A stretch of DNA of 64,000 bases. Source: Caldicellulosiruptor naganoensis. GTDB taxonomy: Bacteria > Bacillota > Thermoanaerobacteria > Caldicellulosiruptorales > Caldicellulosiruptoraceae. The translations under genes were made by a program, and so were the position numbers. The stretch is taken from the NCBI RefSeq assembly GCF_026914285.1, contig NZ_CP113864.1:471501-535500 (forward strand). Direction: 5' to 3'. The first letter of the stretch is position 1, and each line of letters starts with the position of its first letter. The notes under the pieces were generated by a model that was not told where the DNA came from, did not search any database, and was given only the letters and a program-made list of their open reading frames with translations. This document shows, one piece after another, positions 39,213 to 48,975 of the stretch.

Positions 39213-40566
39213 ACCATTAGAAGAAGGCAAAGTGAAGATGTACGTATGCGGTCCAACTGTCTACGATTTTATTCACATTGGTAACGCCCGGCCTTTGATC
39301 GTATTTGACACTTTGAGGCGGTACTTTGAGTATAAAGGCTATGAGGTTATGTACATTCAAAACTTTACTGATATTGAAGATAAGATGATAAACAGAGCAA
39401 ACAAAGAGGGTATAACTGTCTTTGAGCTTGCTGAAAGGTTTATACAAGAGTATTACAAAGACGCAGACAGGCTAAATGTCAAGCGAGCAACCAAGAGTCC
39501 AAGAGCAACAGAAGAGATTGAAGATATGATAGCCCTGATACAAAGGTTAATTGATAAGGGTTATGCATATGTTGTTGATGGAGATGTATATTTTAGAACA
39601 AGAAAATTTGCAGAGTATGGGAAACTTTCTCACAAGAACATTGAAGAGCTGATGGCTGGTGCGCGTGTTGACCCAAGCGAAAAAAAAGAAGACCCTCTTG
39701 ATTTTGCCCTATGGAAGGCAAAAAAAGAAGGCGAACCAGCATGGAGTTCGCCTTGGGGTGAGGGCAGACCCGGCTGGCATATAGAGTGTTCTGTGATGGC
39801 AATGAAATACCTTGGGCAGACTATAGACATTCACGCAGGTGGGCAGGATTTAATCTTTCCTCACCATGAAAATGAGATTGCCCAGAGCGAGGCTGCAACA
39901 GGAAAGCCTTTTGCACGTTTTTGGCTTCACAATGGGTATGTGAATATAAACAATGAAAAGATGTCAAAGTCGCTTGGAAACTTTTTTACTGTAAGGGAAA
40001 TTATCGAAAAGTACCATCCTGAGGCACTAAGGCTCTTTATGCTTCAAGCTCATTATAGAAAGCCTTTAAACTTTTCTCTTGATTTGATTGAACAAGCAGA
40101 AAGTGCGCTGAAGAGAATCTACACATGTTATGAAAATCTTGAGTATCTAATCAAAAATGGAACAATGTCAAATAGTAGCGACTGTGCACTTAAAGCATCA
40201 CTTGAGCAGCTAAAGATAAAGTTTATAGATGCAATGGAAGATGACCTCAACACTGCCGAGGCAACAGGATATCTTTTTGAGATGGTAAGAGAAATAAATA
40301 CACATGCAAATACGTGCTCAAAAGATGTGCTAATTTTGGCAAGAGACACTTTAAAAGAGCTTTGCAGCATTTTAGGAATCTTAGAGCAATATGAAGAGAA
40401 AAAAGATGAAATTCCACCTGAGATTTTAGAGCTTGTTGAAAAGAGAAATGAGGCAAGAAAAGCTAAAAACTTTCTTGAAGCGGACAGGATACGAGATGAG
40501 TTAAAGAGCTTAGGCTATATAGTTTTGGACACACCCCAAGGCACAAAGGTTGAGAGGGTGAGATAA
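39169..40566 (+). CDS. cysS: Cysteine--tRNA ligase
   Basis: 465 residues, class I synthetase. It shows the zinc-binding N-terminal CGPTVYD, the HIGNAR motif, and [10 protein letters not shown]. The ATG at 39169 lies about 11 bases after AAAGGAG, inside the end of cysE. It ends the operon; a strong terminator follows. Confidence 0.97.
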   Translation: MKLYNTLTMTKEEFEPLEEGKVKMYVCGPTVYDFIHIGNARPLIVFDTLRRYFEYKGYEVMYIQNFTDIEDKMINRANKEGITVFELAERFIQEYYKDADRLNVKRATKSPRATEEIEDMIALIQRLIDKGYAYVVDGDVYFRTRKFAEYGKLSHKNIEELMAGARVDPSEKKEDPLDFALWKAKKEGEPAWSSPWGEGRPGWHIECSVMAMKYLGQTIDIHAGGQDLIFPHHENEIAQSEAATGKPFARFWLHNGYVNINNEKMSKSLGNFFTVREIIEKYHPEALRLFMLQAHYRKPLNFSLDLIEQAESALKRIYTCYENLEYLIKNGTMSNSSDCALKASLEQLKIKFIDAMEDDLNTAEATGYLFEMVREINTHANTCSKDVLILARDTLKELCSILGILEQYEEKKDEIPPEILELVEKRNEARKAKNFLEADRIRDELKSLGYIVLDTPQGTKVERVR

Positions 40567-40572
40567 ATAAAG

Positions 40573-40619
40573 AAGGGCTTTTCCCACTTTTAGGTAATAT
40601 TGTGGGCAAGCCCTTTTTT
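40573..40619 (+). terminator. Terminator of the gltX-cysE-cysS operon
   Basis: AAGGGCTT and CCCAC on the left pair with GTGGG and AAGCCCTT on the right, followed by six T. Confidence 0.85.
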
Positions 40620-41940
40620 GCTCCATACTATTATACGATTTAAATTTACTATATAGTTGAAATAGCCAAATTTCCTCATATTTACAGCTATCATAAACAT
40701 ATTTAATTTTGGTACATTACGAAATACTGTTTCCAGTTCAAACTTTCTTGGTTCTTTGCCTCTTGGTTATGTTTACTTCAAATACCTTTCATTATATTGA
40801 TATTAGACATCTTTTGGGAACCAAAATCCAAAGAATCATCGTCAATAGCTAAATGCAGTTTTGCCTTTTTATATTTTAAATCATAGATTTTATCATTATC
40901 ATAACCATCATGAACATCGTTTTAAAGTTTCTGCTAAATAGAGATTTAGCTTATTTGTTTAATAATACTACTATTATTGTATACTTTTGGCATATCATCT
41001 AAAGATTATAACATCTACTACAAGTAAATTTACAAAGAAAATACTTTTTTCATTATTCACAGCTGAGCTTATAATTAATGGTTTTTCTTGTTCATTGAAT
41101 TTCCAAGAAAAGTAATATTTACCTTACCAGACATAATAATATAGAGTCAAGATGCACTAATCTTGTGTATCTATGCTCTATAAATGCACATTTTACTTTT
41201 TATATCTCCCTGTATAATTATTTTTTTTATACTCGTATACTGACTCTACAATTCATACTGTTCAATAAATTTCTGATACTTTTTTATCATAGCCCTGAAA
41301 CTCCTTTTACAATTTATTGTAATCTTTATAAAAAGTTTTTAGTGAGTTATACAATAATAGGAATAAGGACTAAAATATCTATACCTTTTTCCTAAAAATT
41401 TTACTCTTTTATACCTTACTCTCAATAGATAATTATGCTAAGTATCGTGCAAAAAACGACAAAATAATGAATATTTTTTCGATTTTTAAAAATTTTTATT
41501 GAAAATTTTTCTTTGAATTGGTATGATAAAAAGTATAATATAAACAACATATTAGGTTTTTAATTGAATATTGTTTGAAATATGTTAGAACTTTTAAGAA
41601 ACAGAACGAAATATTTTACTAATTTTGTTTAAAAAAGTGTTATTTACAGGTTAAAGTGTAGTTAAGAATCTGTGAGAAATGAGTCTTGTGCTTGTAAAAA
41701 TGAAAAATATTAAAAAAGTAAGAGGGTCTAAAAAATAAGATGAATAATTGAAAATCTGAAAATAATCGGGATATGAAGAGCAACTGCGAAAACAATATGA
41801 GAGAGTTTTGATGAGTCTTAATAACACAAGCCACAGAAAAGGGTAGCGACAATTCATAAAGTGGTTAGTAAGCATAAAATTCAATAAAAAATTAATAAAT
41901 TGAGTTAATAAATAAATGACAAAGTATATACTTGATATGT
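40620..41940. other. AT-rich decayed region, IS remnant possible
   Basis: No intact gene is supported. On the minus strand between about 40930 and 40640, broken frames give fragments such as AIDDDSLDFGSQ and KFELETVFRNVPKLNMFMIAVN, which resemble the end of a DDE transposase. The element family could not be settled. Short open stretches near 41165-41395 and 41650-41880 have no ribosome-binding site or recognisable motif. The rest shows nothing beyond AT-rich sequence. Confidence 0.4.
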
Positions 41941-42541
41941 AACAATATGTGATTTTCTTTTTGAGAACCCTGCAAGGTTTGTAGAGGAAGTGGTAAAGTA
42001 CAAGGTATAAGGGCAGGATTTAGTATATTTTGGTTTATCCTTCTTTTTAATCTCTCTTCAAAATCTGATTGCTTTAAAAAGAGTAGTTAAGTTGTTTAGA
42101 GAGTTAAATGAAGGTTATACGAACAAGGCATGTTCCATCAGGATATTAGCGCATGGGACTTCATTGAAGGACTGGCAGTTGTATTTTCTTTACTTTTCGT
42201 AGGATTTTGTGCAATATATTATGGAATTTTAAAGTTGTTAAAAAAGAGCTAATTTCAAAAGTGGTTGTTGCAGCAAGTGTAATAAATTTTATTCCACTTG
42301 GTTGGGCTGTGTTAGTAAAGATTGAATTTCAGTATATTTTGGAAACGAAGAGTGTTGCTATCTTAGATCATCACAGTACTTTTTATCTGGAAGTGAATTT
42401 TAGTTCAGCGAAAATAATTTCGGTAAACAAAGGTTGATGAACAATTTACATAATAATCTTTGCATATATATTGATTATTTCAATTCTTCTGTTAGTTAGT
42501 AACTTAATTTTAAAAACTCAAATAAACAGTCTAGAGATGTA
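41941..42541 (+). pseudogene. Decayed paralogue of the zinc-ribbon membrane protein at 45813
   Basis: Pieced together across stops and frame changes, this stretch reads FLFENPARFVEEVV, GQDLVYFGLSFFLISLQNLIALKR, FCAIYYGILKLLKKEL and INFIPLGWAVL. These align in order with segments of the protein at 45813-46671 (SPTMFLEKII, TGLVYLGITFILLFFQNIIAINR, FCGIYFGILNLFKEK, VNFIPIGFAAL). A TAA and at least two frame changes break it. The last ~25 codons before 42541 also match the end of that protein. The N-terminus could not be traced. Confidence 0.75.
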
Positions 42542-42643
42542 AAATAAAAGTGGATAACTAATTAGGTTGCGAAGCTATATGTGCCCAAAGAATGCACTTA
42601 AGCAAATTTAATAACTGGCAGAAGGTTAATAAATAAAGGGTGA

Positions 42644-42673
42644 CTTAAAACGCTCACGTGTGAGCGTTTTAAG
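42644..42673. repeat. Perfect 14-bp inverted repeat upstream of a membrane-protein gene
   Basis: CTTAAAACGCTCAC and its complement separated by GT, 43 bp before the next start codon. No T-run follows. It could be a repressor site or a hairpin in the leader. Confidence 0.55.
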
Positions 42674-42715
42674 GAAATAGAATAAAAAAATCTAATGCGA
42701 AGGGGTGTAAGGTAG

Positions 42716-43078
42716 ATGGAGACGAAGTCTCAAAAATCTATTGCTCCTTTAATTTTAGGTATATGTGGAGCTATTTTTTCCCTGCCATCTTTTTTGTGTA
42801 CATCATGCGTAAGCGCTTTATTATCAGTTTCTAATGAAAAAAGTGCCAATGCTGCTGGTGGAGTTATTCTGGTAATGGGAATTATACAACTGATAGGGGG
42901 AATTGTGGGAGGAGTTCTAAGTTTGTCTAAAACTAAGGTTGCAGGAATAATATTTGTAGCAAGTTCGATTATTGCACTAATTGGTCTCTTTGTTACGCTA
43001 TTTTCAAATATTTTTGTGTGGATAGTACTGATCTTATATGTGATTGCTGCCATTATTTGTTTTGTTCAAAAGGTATAA
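42716..43078 (+). CDS. Small four-helix membrane protein
   Basis: 120 residues with four hydrophobic helices (about 10-33, 44-69, 74-95, 98-118) and little else, somewhat like DUF4064-type proteins of Firmicutes. The ATG at 42716 follows AAGGGGTGTAAGG. Function is unknown. A perfect inverted repeat lies upstream and a strong hairpin after the stop, so it is probably transcribed alone. It is one of few intact genes in the decayed 40.6-48 kb stretch. Confidence 0.65.
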   Translation: METKSQKSIAPLILGICGAIFSLPSFLCTSCVSALLSVSNEKSANAAGGVILVMGIIQLIGGIVGGVLSLSKTKVAGIIFVASSIIALIGLFVTLFSNIFVWIVLILYVIAAIICFVQKV

Positions 43079-43132
43079 GATATTAAAATTTAAAAACAAA
43101 AATCATCTGCGCTAATAGTAAATAGGATTAAA

Positions 43133-43164
43133 GGGAACTACTTGGAATATTCCAGGTAGTTCCC
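43133..43164. terminator. Hairpin after the four-helix membrane protein gene
   Basis: GGGAACTACTTGGA pairs with TCCAGGTAGTTCCC (one T:G) with a 4-base loop. There is no T-run, so its strength as terminator is uncertain. Confidence 0.5.
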
Positions 43165-43242
43165 AATTGAAAAATAAATTAACATGTTGAGCAATAATAA
43201 CTGAAATTGAACTTCAATTGTGCAGTAAGTGAAGGTGAAAAA

Positions 43243-44004
43243 ATGGAAGTCGAGTTGCATAAATCAATAAATATTGATTCTAATATTCCGTTTTATAATA
43301 TATTAGGCGGAATTGGTTTTACAATAGGAGTTTATTTATTTATTAAAGAACTTAGGGAAAAAAAGATTAGTCCTAATATGCAGACATTTTTTTTATTTCT
43401 TTACATATTTTCTGCACTTTGTGGATTGGTACTTGCCAACGTAGGAAATTGGTTTATTAAACCGGGCATATTGAGACTTCCATTAAGTGAAAGATTTCAG
43501 AAAGCGGGTTTCACATTTTACTTTGGTGTTATAGGTTTTTTTGTTATTTCTTACGTATTGTTAAAATTGTTTAAAGTAAAAGAATCCGCAGAGATCTACA
43601 ATAGTGTCATACCTTCTTTATTAATATTTCATTCATTTGGTAGAATTGGGTGTATGTTTGCAGGCTGTTGTTACGGTAAAATAGTAGATTGGAAACTGTT
43701 CAATATTTTTGAAATCAAAAGATTCCCAACTAGAGAAGTGGAAGCAATATTTCTTTTTGTTCTTTTTTTAATAATGAAGTACAAGGTCAAATCTAATAGA
43801 GTTTTGCTCTATTTTCTGTCGTATCCAATATTTAGATTTTTTATTGAATTTGGACGAGGAGACAACAGAGGTGTCTTGATTACTAGTTATTTTTCTCCCA
43901 GTCAATTGATCTCTATAGTATTATTTCTAATTGCTTTTATTTATCTTTTACACAGGGAGGTAATAAAAAGAGTGAAATATTACAGAGCAGATTTGGATGT
44001 TTGA
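43243..44004 (+). CDS. Lgt-like diacylglyceryl transferase paralogue
   Basis: About 253 residues, six to seven membrane helices, with the Lgt signature in the form HSFGRIGCMFAGCCYG and the later arginine motif FGRGDNRG. Lgt attaches a lipid to the lipobox cysteine of lipoproteins at the membrane. It is divergent and sits among decayed genes rather than in a housekeeping operon, so it is probably a second copy; the substrate is unknown. The ATG at 43243 has GAAGGTGA seven or so bases before it; a longer reading would start without such a site. Confidence 0.75.
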   Translation: MEVELHKSINIDSNIPFYNILGGIGFTIGVYLFIKELREKKISPNMQTFFLFLYIFSALCGLVLANVGNWFIKPGILRLPLSERFQKAGFTFYFGVIGFFVISYVLLKLFKVKESAEIYNSVIPSLLIFHSFGRIGCMFAGCCYGKIVDWKLFNIFEIKRFPTREVEAIFLFVLFLIMKYKVKSNRVLLYFLSYPIFRFFIEFGRGDNRGVLITSYFSPSQLISIVLFLIAFIYLLHREVIKRVKYYRADLDV

Positions 44005-44220
44005 AATTAAGTTTAAATCAAACAATTGTAACTATTTATATTGATATTAGAAAAATTGGTTTTTGGTTGTTTTCAAAAAAGAAATACAATTAGTGTCATA
44101 TTTAAGTTGTCAGAAATTTGATATTAAAAGTCAAATATTTAAATTTATCTCGAGTTTTATTGGAATATATTGAAGAAGGTTTCTAAAAAACATATTATAA
44201 ACTGGTAAAGAAGGTGTACA

Positions 44221-45816
44221 ATATTTTATTGTCCAAAATGTGGTGAAAAAATAGATGAAAAGACATTTTTTTGTCCTGCCTGCGGTTATACAGAATACAC
44301 ATTAAATAAGTCCACTTCACTGGGAATGAATTCATCAAAGACATTTTTGGATAAGTATTTTGAAGATTCATCTGAGTTTAAAAACATGACTTTTAATATT
44401 AATGTAAATTTTAAAAAACTTAAACTTAATAAAAAACAGATTATACCAATTATTTGTATGAGCTGTTTTATTATAGTGTTTATAACTATCGGAATTATTT
44501 TTTCTTCACTAAACTCTCCTGAGAAAGCTTATACAAACTTCAAAAATGCTATAGAGCAAAAAAATGTAAATTTACTCTCAGAATGGCTCTGTTTCGAAAA
44601 TGGAGATAAAATAGATAAGAACTATTTAGAAAAATTGTTACAACTGATGGATGAAGAAAGTACTTATAAAACCACAGTATTAGAAAAGCTAAAAAATGAC
44701 GTCTACATAATCACAGGTGAAAAGCCACGGGAAAAAGGGGCATCACTTCTTGATACCTTGGTTGCAGAAGCAGTTGCAAATTTTGACTCTAATTTTAATG
44801 ATTTCAGTATAAAACCTGTCGGCAATGTACTTTTTTTCTTTCCTAAATATCGTGTTGTTCCAAAACAGTACTTTATTGAGGTAAGTTGTGACACAAAAGG
44901 GGCTAAGATCTACTTAGATGGGAGGGAAAAGGGCACAATTTTAGACACAAGTTCTTTGCTTTCTTTTGGACCGTTTGTTCCGGGAAAGTATTATAATGTA
45001 GAAGCAAAATATAGCGGGAAGTATGTAACTTTAAGCGATTCTGATCAAGTTACTCTTTGCCATAATTTTTCAAATAAAAATAAAATTTTAGTAGAATTAA
45101 ATTTAAATCCTATTTATGTGGCTGTAGAATTTGATTTTGAAGATGCCGAGCTTATTGTAGACGGAAAAAAGACCGGAATAAAGGTTAAAGAGGCAAAAAA
45201 TTTTGGACCTGTGTCTTCAAATAATGAATTTGCTGCTATGGTTGCTCTTCCAATAGGTACAGTAAAAACTCAGAGTAAGAGAGTAGATACATGGAGTGGA
45301 AAAGTTACTATTCCCACTTTGGTAGCAAATGATGATGTAAACAAGCCCATTTTTGAAAAAATAGCTAATACCATAAATGAATTTAATAAATCATGGGCGT
45401 TAGCAATGAGTGTAGAAGACGTGAACAGAATTGTTTATTGCAGTGATGAGTTGAAACAGTATTACCAGGAGAACAGAATAAATGAGTGGAAGCAAAATGG
45501 TAAAAAGTATATTGGTAAGCCTACAAAAATGATATATAACTTTGGGACTCTTACTTTGCTAAAAGATGGCGAAAATTTTGGATTTAATGTTACTATAAAA
45601 GAATATTGGAAATTTGCTGTTTATAGTAAAGATGAATCGCCGCCAAATCTTGACAATATAGATGAAGAGGAGGAAACTCATGTTTATACTATGTGGTGGG
45701 ACAATAATTCAAAATGTTTCAAAATAAAAGATATTAGCTCAAAATGGTTTTATGATTGGCCTGATGATGGCAGAATTGAGGAATATAAGTTAGATGAGGG
45801 GAGTGTTATACAATGA
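44221..45816 (+). CDS. Zinc-ribbon membrane protein (TcaA/YvbJ-like), start codon lost
   Basis: A zinc ribbon (CPKCG and CPACG, first 20 residues) is followed by one membrane helix at about residues 80-100 and a large extracellular part with PEGA-like beta repeats (AKIYLDGREKGT; AELIVDGKKTG). This matches the TcaA/YvbJ layout of Firmicutes. The frame is intact, but the codon at the expected start (44221, seven bases after AAGAAGGTG) is ATA, not ATG. Nothing else upstream in frame can start it; the first in-frame ATG, 44326, would remove the ribbon. The gene may be silent, use a very weak start, or make a shortened protein. It overlaps the next gene by four bases. Confidence 0.65.
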   Translation: MFYCPKCGEKIDEKTFFCPACGYTEYTLNKSTSLGMNSSKTFLDKYFEDSSEFKNMTFNINVNFKKLKLNKKQIIPIICMSCFIIVFITIGIIFSSLNSPEKAYTNFKNAIEQKNVNLLSEWLCFENGDKIDKNYLEKLLQLMDEESTYKTTVLEKLKNDVYIITGEKPREKGASLLDTLVAEAVANFDSNFNDFSIKPVGNVLFFFPKYRVVPKQYFIEVSCDTKGAKIYLDGREKGTILDTSSLLSFGPFVPGKYYNVEAKYSGKYVTLSDSDQVTLCHNFSNKNKILVELNLNPIYVAVEFDFEDAELIVDGKKTGIKVKEAKNFGPVSSNNEFAAMVALPIGTVKTQSKRVDTWSGKVTIPTLVANDDVNKPIFEKIANTINEFNKSWALAMSVEDVNRIVYCSDELKQYYQENRINEWKQNGKKYIGKPTKMIYNFGTLTLLKDGENFGFNVTIKEYWKFAVYSKDESPPNLDNIDEEEETHVYTMWWDNNSKCFKIKDISSKWFYDWPDDGRIEEYKLDEGSVIQ

Positions 45817-46671
45817 ACAAGTGTCCGAAGTGCGGCAGAGAGTTTGCAGAGAATGAGGTTTGCAATTGTGAAATTGAAATTACTAATGATATTAAAAATG
45901 AAGAAAAAAACAGAAATATTTCCAATTTTGTAGGTACAAATTATGAAGAAAAGAAAGAAGAAAGTCCAACTAATATGAAGACTTCACAAATTAGTGAGCA
46001 GCTTAACAAAAGCTTGAACTTAATTATGAAGTATATTGTTAGTATCATTAAATTTGCAGTTGAATTTATGAAATCTCCTACCATGTTTCTCGAAAAAATT
46101 ATAGCTTATCAAGATATCAAAACTGGCTTAGTTTACCTAGGAATTACATTTATTCTGCTTTTCTTTCAAAACATAATAGCTATAAACAGAGGAATTGATC
46201 TTTTAAATGATCTTGTAAGTGCGTTTAATAAATCAATATTTGGTATCCCAAGTTTTTCATATAGAATTGAAATAAATGGCTGGGAAGTTTTTAGCAAAAT
46301 GTTATTTGGATTTGGATTTTTATATATAATCTTTTGTGGTATTTATTTTGGTATTTTGAACTTATTTAAAGAAAAAACTGATTTTAAAGCTATCGTAGCA
46401 GCAGTAGGAGTAAACTTTATACCTATTGGATTTGCTGCTTTAGGAGGAATAATACTCCAGTTTATTTCATTCTGGCTATTATTTATAGTATGGAGCTTTT
46501 TAGGATTGGTTCATCTATTTCTTTAATTACTGTTCTGCAAGAATTATTTGCTCAGGAAAAGATTCAAAAGCGTTGTATGTGACAACAATTTCATATGTAT
46601 TGATGTTAATTTTGATTTTGTTATTTCTTCAAACAACAATAAAAACACAGATTAAAAACTTTGGAATATAA
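45813..46671 (+). pseudogene. Zinc-ribbon multi-helix membrane protein, frameshifted near the end
   Basis: The start ATG overlaps the stop of the upstream gene (ATGA). The N-terminus has a zinc-ribbon half CPKCGREF with CNCE, then a linker and at least five hydrophobic helices. The frame ends at 46526, but shifting by one base near 46510 adds a further ~50 residues including the last helix (YVLMLILILLFLQTTIKTQIKNF) to 46671. The dead paralogue at 41941 keeps that same ending, which supports the longer form. The protein may function without its last helix. Function is unknown; with its neighbour it probably forms a membrane complex. Confidence 0.65.
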
Positions 46672-46866
46672 ATACGGCAAAGTTTTATGTTTGAAAAACT
46701 GCCAATCCTTTATCAAGAAAAGCCTATTTGTTGCCTATATAACTATGTATTTTAATTTTTGTTGATGGTTGGACGACAATAATAAGCGGTAATGTCTACA
46801 TGTAAAAAAGTAAAATCAAGGATGCAACAGATAAGTAAATAGAAATTATGTTCAATCAAGATAAAG

Positions 46867-47150
46867 GGCTCATTGTCGAGAGTTGGGGTGGGCATTCTGA
46901 ATGCCCACCTTTCAATTTTATCGTGTATGTGTTTAATGACAAAAATAACAATTATAACTATTTGATTACAAAAACTTGTCAACCTTTTCTATCCCCTACA
47001 GAAAAGGTATTTTTCAAATATTCACATACCTCATCTTCTTAGTTTGTGCAACTATACAATGTTCACTTCTTAAACCTTTTGTGATTCCTAAATTCATATG
47101 CTTTCATTTTTAACACCTTTACTTTATTATATCAATATGGAGGTAGCATC
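46867..47150 (-). mobile_element. Truncated, degraded ISL3-family copy
   Basis: Starts with the same terminus as the intact element (GGCTC..., then GAGTTGGGGTGGGCATTCTG), read inward on the plus strand. Further in, the minus strand matches the last ~30 codons of the ISL3 transposase at 5970-6055 at DNA level but with stops and shifts. The left part of the element cannot be found. The outer part also forms a GGTGGGCATT/AATGCCCACC palindrome. Confidence 0.75.
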
Positions 47151-47310
47151 AATTTATTTTATAACCTTCTCCTTAGTATTTTCGCACATTATTTCGCTGT
47201 GGTAAATATCTCTACACCTATTTTCGAGGTTAACAATGAATTAACTCATTTAAATTTTAGGTTTCATGAATTATAATAAATTTGGAACAATTGGTAGTCA
47301 GGTGTTTCAT

Positions 47311-47596
47311 ATGATACATGCGACATCGAAAATTACTGGGAGGGGACAAGTATAGTAGCCAGTTGAGATAAGAAGGATTAGTAGGGAGGGGGGGTGACAG
47401 TGTCCTTTTCACTGCGCAAGATGATGGCAAAGTTGTAATTAAAGTTATAAAAAGGATAAAACTATCAGAGTCTGGGGGTTTTCTAAAGTCATCAATCGTA
47501 TTTACAGATTTGGGACATGAAGCTGAGGCTACAAAAGAAATCTGGGTAAGCAAAAGAGTAAAGGGGATACAATATATTGAAAAAAGTATAGAGTGA
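47311..47596 (+). pseudogene. AbrB-type antitoxin remnant
   Basis: Starts with MIHATSKITGRGQV, the classical AbrB/SpoVT swapped-hairpin start, then two TAG codons and PVEIRR. After a frame change the text continues DDGKVVIKVIKR and a C-terminal helix to the TGA at 47594. This is the layout of an AbrB-family antitoxin. It lies directly before a PIN-domain remnant, so the pair was a toxin-antitoxin module. Confidence 0.7.
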
Positions 47597-47600
47597 AGCG

Positions 47601-47988
47601 AATTTAATTTTGAAATATCTATCTTTTGCATGACCATGAGGAGTTTTTTCAGAAAGTTCAGAAGATTATGCTTAAAGCCGAGCAAGGAAAATTAAAACTG
47701 CTTGTTGTACCAATTACAATCGCAGAGGTTGTATGGACTCTAGAGTTGTTTTATAATGCCAAAGGATGAAATAGCTAATATTCTGATGCATTCATATGCT
47801 CAGATGGTATTGAAGTAGAAGAAGTGGATGTTGTTCTTTTTGCACTCAAAAGTTATAAAGAAAGCAATGTTGATTTCATTGATGCATATCTTTCTCATCA
47901 CATGGCAAAGTCAGGAAACAACAGGGTATTTACTTTTGATAAAAAGCATTTTTCAGGGCTTAATGCAGAGATTGTGAATACAGATTAG
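47601..47988 (+). pseudogene. PIN-domain (VapC-like) toxin remnant
   Basis: Broken frames give HDHEEFFQKVQKIMLKAEQG, LLVVPITIAEVVWTLELFY, VDFIDAYLSHHMAKSG and VFTFDKKHFSGL, in the order of a PIN-domain ribonuclease. The acidic residues in DFIDAY and TFDKKHF are the usual catalytic positions. The N-terminal aspartate is not visible and several stops and shifts are present, so no active toxin is expected. Confidence 0.72.
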
Positions 47989-48024
47989 GGTACAAAGTGA
48001 GAGAGTAATAACGATTTTAAAGCT

Positions 48025-48381
48025 TCACCCCCTCCATGGCTGATTCTCAAAAGGAACGTAGTTATCCTCATCAACATCAAACAAATACACATAAGTCCAA
48101 GCTTTCAAAATGTCACCTTTCTCAAGTACAACCTCAACCTCTTTTCTTTTGTAAAGCTCCCCCTCATCCTCAAATTCATCTATTTTATTCAATATGCTTG
48201 AGTCAATTTGGTAAACCTCACCCAGAACCTTTGAGTTCTCTTTTGGCACTATTGCTGGGTACCAGCTTACCTTGTAAAGGCCAAAGCCTTCTAAGATGGC
48301 TTTTCCTATAAATTTACAGCCATTGAGCAGAAAGTTGTGGCTGTTATGAGAAAGAAGGCTGCCATAGACGAAAAGGTACAC
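48025..48381 (-). CDS. Gamma-glutamylcyclotransferase-like protein (AIG2 fold)
   Basis: 118 residues. It starts with the family motif (V)YLFVYGSLL, which binds the gamma-glutamyl group, and contains the acidic stretch DEFEDEGELYKR with the probable catalytic Glu. Family members cyclise gamma-glutamyl compounds; the exact substrate is not known. The GTG at 48381 gives the usual N-terminus and has GGGGG about 11 bases upstream; a longer reading starts at an ATG before that site. It stands alone between the dead toxin-antitoxin pair and the HxlR gene. Confidence 0.8.
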   Translation of the reverse strand: MYLFVYGSLLSHNSHNFLLNGCKFIGKAILEGFGLYKVSWYPAIVPKENSKVLGEVYQIDSSILNKIDEFEDEGELYKRKEVEVVLEKGDILKAWTYVYLFDVDEDNYVPFENQPWRG

Positions 48382-48438
48382 TTGCAAATATCCCCCTTTT
48401 TTAATTTTCAAATTTTGCCAGCGACTTTTTTTCTGTGT

Positions 48439-48831
48439 TCAGGAATCATCTTGATCAATCTCACATGAGTCTTCATTGCAAAGACAGTATTTTAGTTTAT
48501 ATCCAAAATAGTTATACTTATCAGCCCAGTCGCACATCATATCTAAAATAGGAACTACTTCTTTTCCTTTCTCGGTTATTGTATATTCAACCTTTATAGG
48601 TACTTCTGGGTAGACCTTTCTTTCAACAAGTCCATGCTCCTCAAGCTCACGAAGCTGTTTTGTTAAAATTCTGTGGGTAATATCAGGGATTAAGTGTTGC
48701 AGCTGAGCAAATCTAAGTGTTCCATATTCACCTAAATACCACAAAATAAGTGGTTTCCATTTCCCGCCTATTACCTCAAATGCAACTTCTATCTCACATG
48801 TTGCTTCCTTGACTTTTTGCTTTTGAGCCAT
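48439..48831 (-). CDS. HxlR-family transcriptional regulator
   Basis: 130-residue winged-helix regulator. It shows CEIEVAFEVIGGKWKPLILWYL, the hallmark HxlR start, then LRFAQLQHLIPDITHRILTKQLRELEEHGLVER and the wing. The conserved N-terminal Cys may sense oxidants or aldehydes as in HypR/YodB relatives, but this is inference. A C-terminal cysteine group (YCLCNEDSCE) is unusual and might bind metal. The ATG at 48831 follows AAGGAAGGTG. It diverges from the alcohol dehydrogenase gene, with a palindrome over its own start site. Confidence 0.88.
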   Translation of the reverse strand: MAQKQKVKEATCEIEVAFEVIGGKWKPLILWYLGEYGTLRFAQLQHLIPDITHRILTKQLRELEEHGLVERKVYPEVPIKVEYTITEKGKEVVPILDMMCDWADKYNYFGYKLKYCLCNEDSCEIDQDDS

Positions 48832-48850
48832 GACAAAAACACCTTCCTTT

Positions 48851-48896
48851 AGTATCATCTATGATACTTTATATCCAAAAAGTGCACTCTTGTAAA
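48851..48896 (-). promoter_or_regulatory. hxlR-type promoter with palindromic operator
   Basis: On the minus strand TTTACA (48891-48896), 17 bp, TATAAA (48868-48873). Directly after it lies the palindrome AGTATCAT-CT-ATGATACT (48851-48868), at the expected transcription start. A TTGACA for the divergent gene is at 48899-48904, but its -10 box is poor. Confidence 0.65.
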
Positions 48897-48975
48897 CGTT
48901 GACAAGAATATTATACTAAACTTAAAGGGAATTTTGCTTTTAAAGTTTTAGATTGAATTTTGGAGGTTTAAAAAT

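Noticed and set aside
41165..41395. A 76-codon open frame in the gene-poor stretch
   Set aside because: Low-complexity residues, no ribosome-binding site and no homology that could be recognised.
48899..48927. A strong promoter for the alcohol dehydrogenase starting at TTGACA
   Set aside because: At 17-bp spacing the -10 position reads TTAAAG; the nearby TATACT is only seven bases away, so the promoter could not be fixed.
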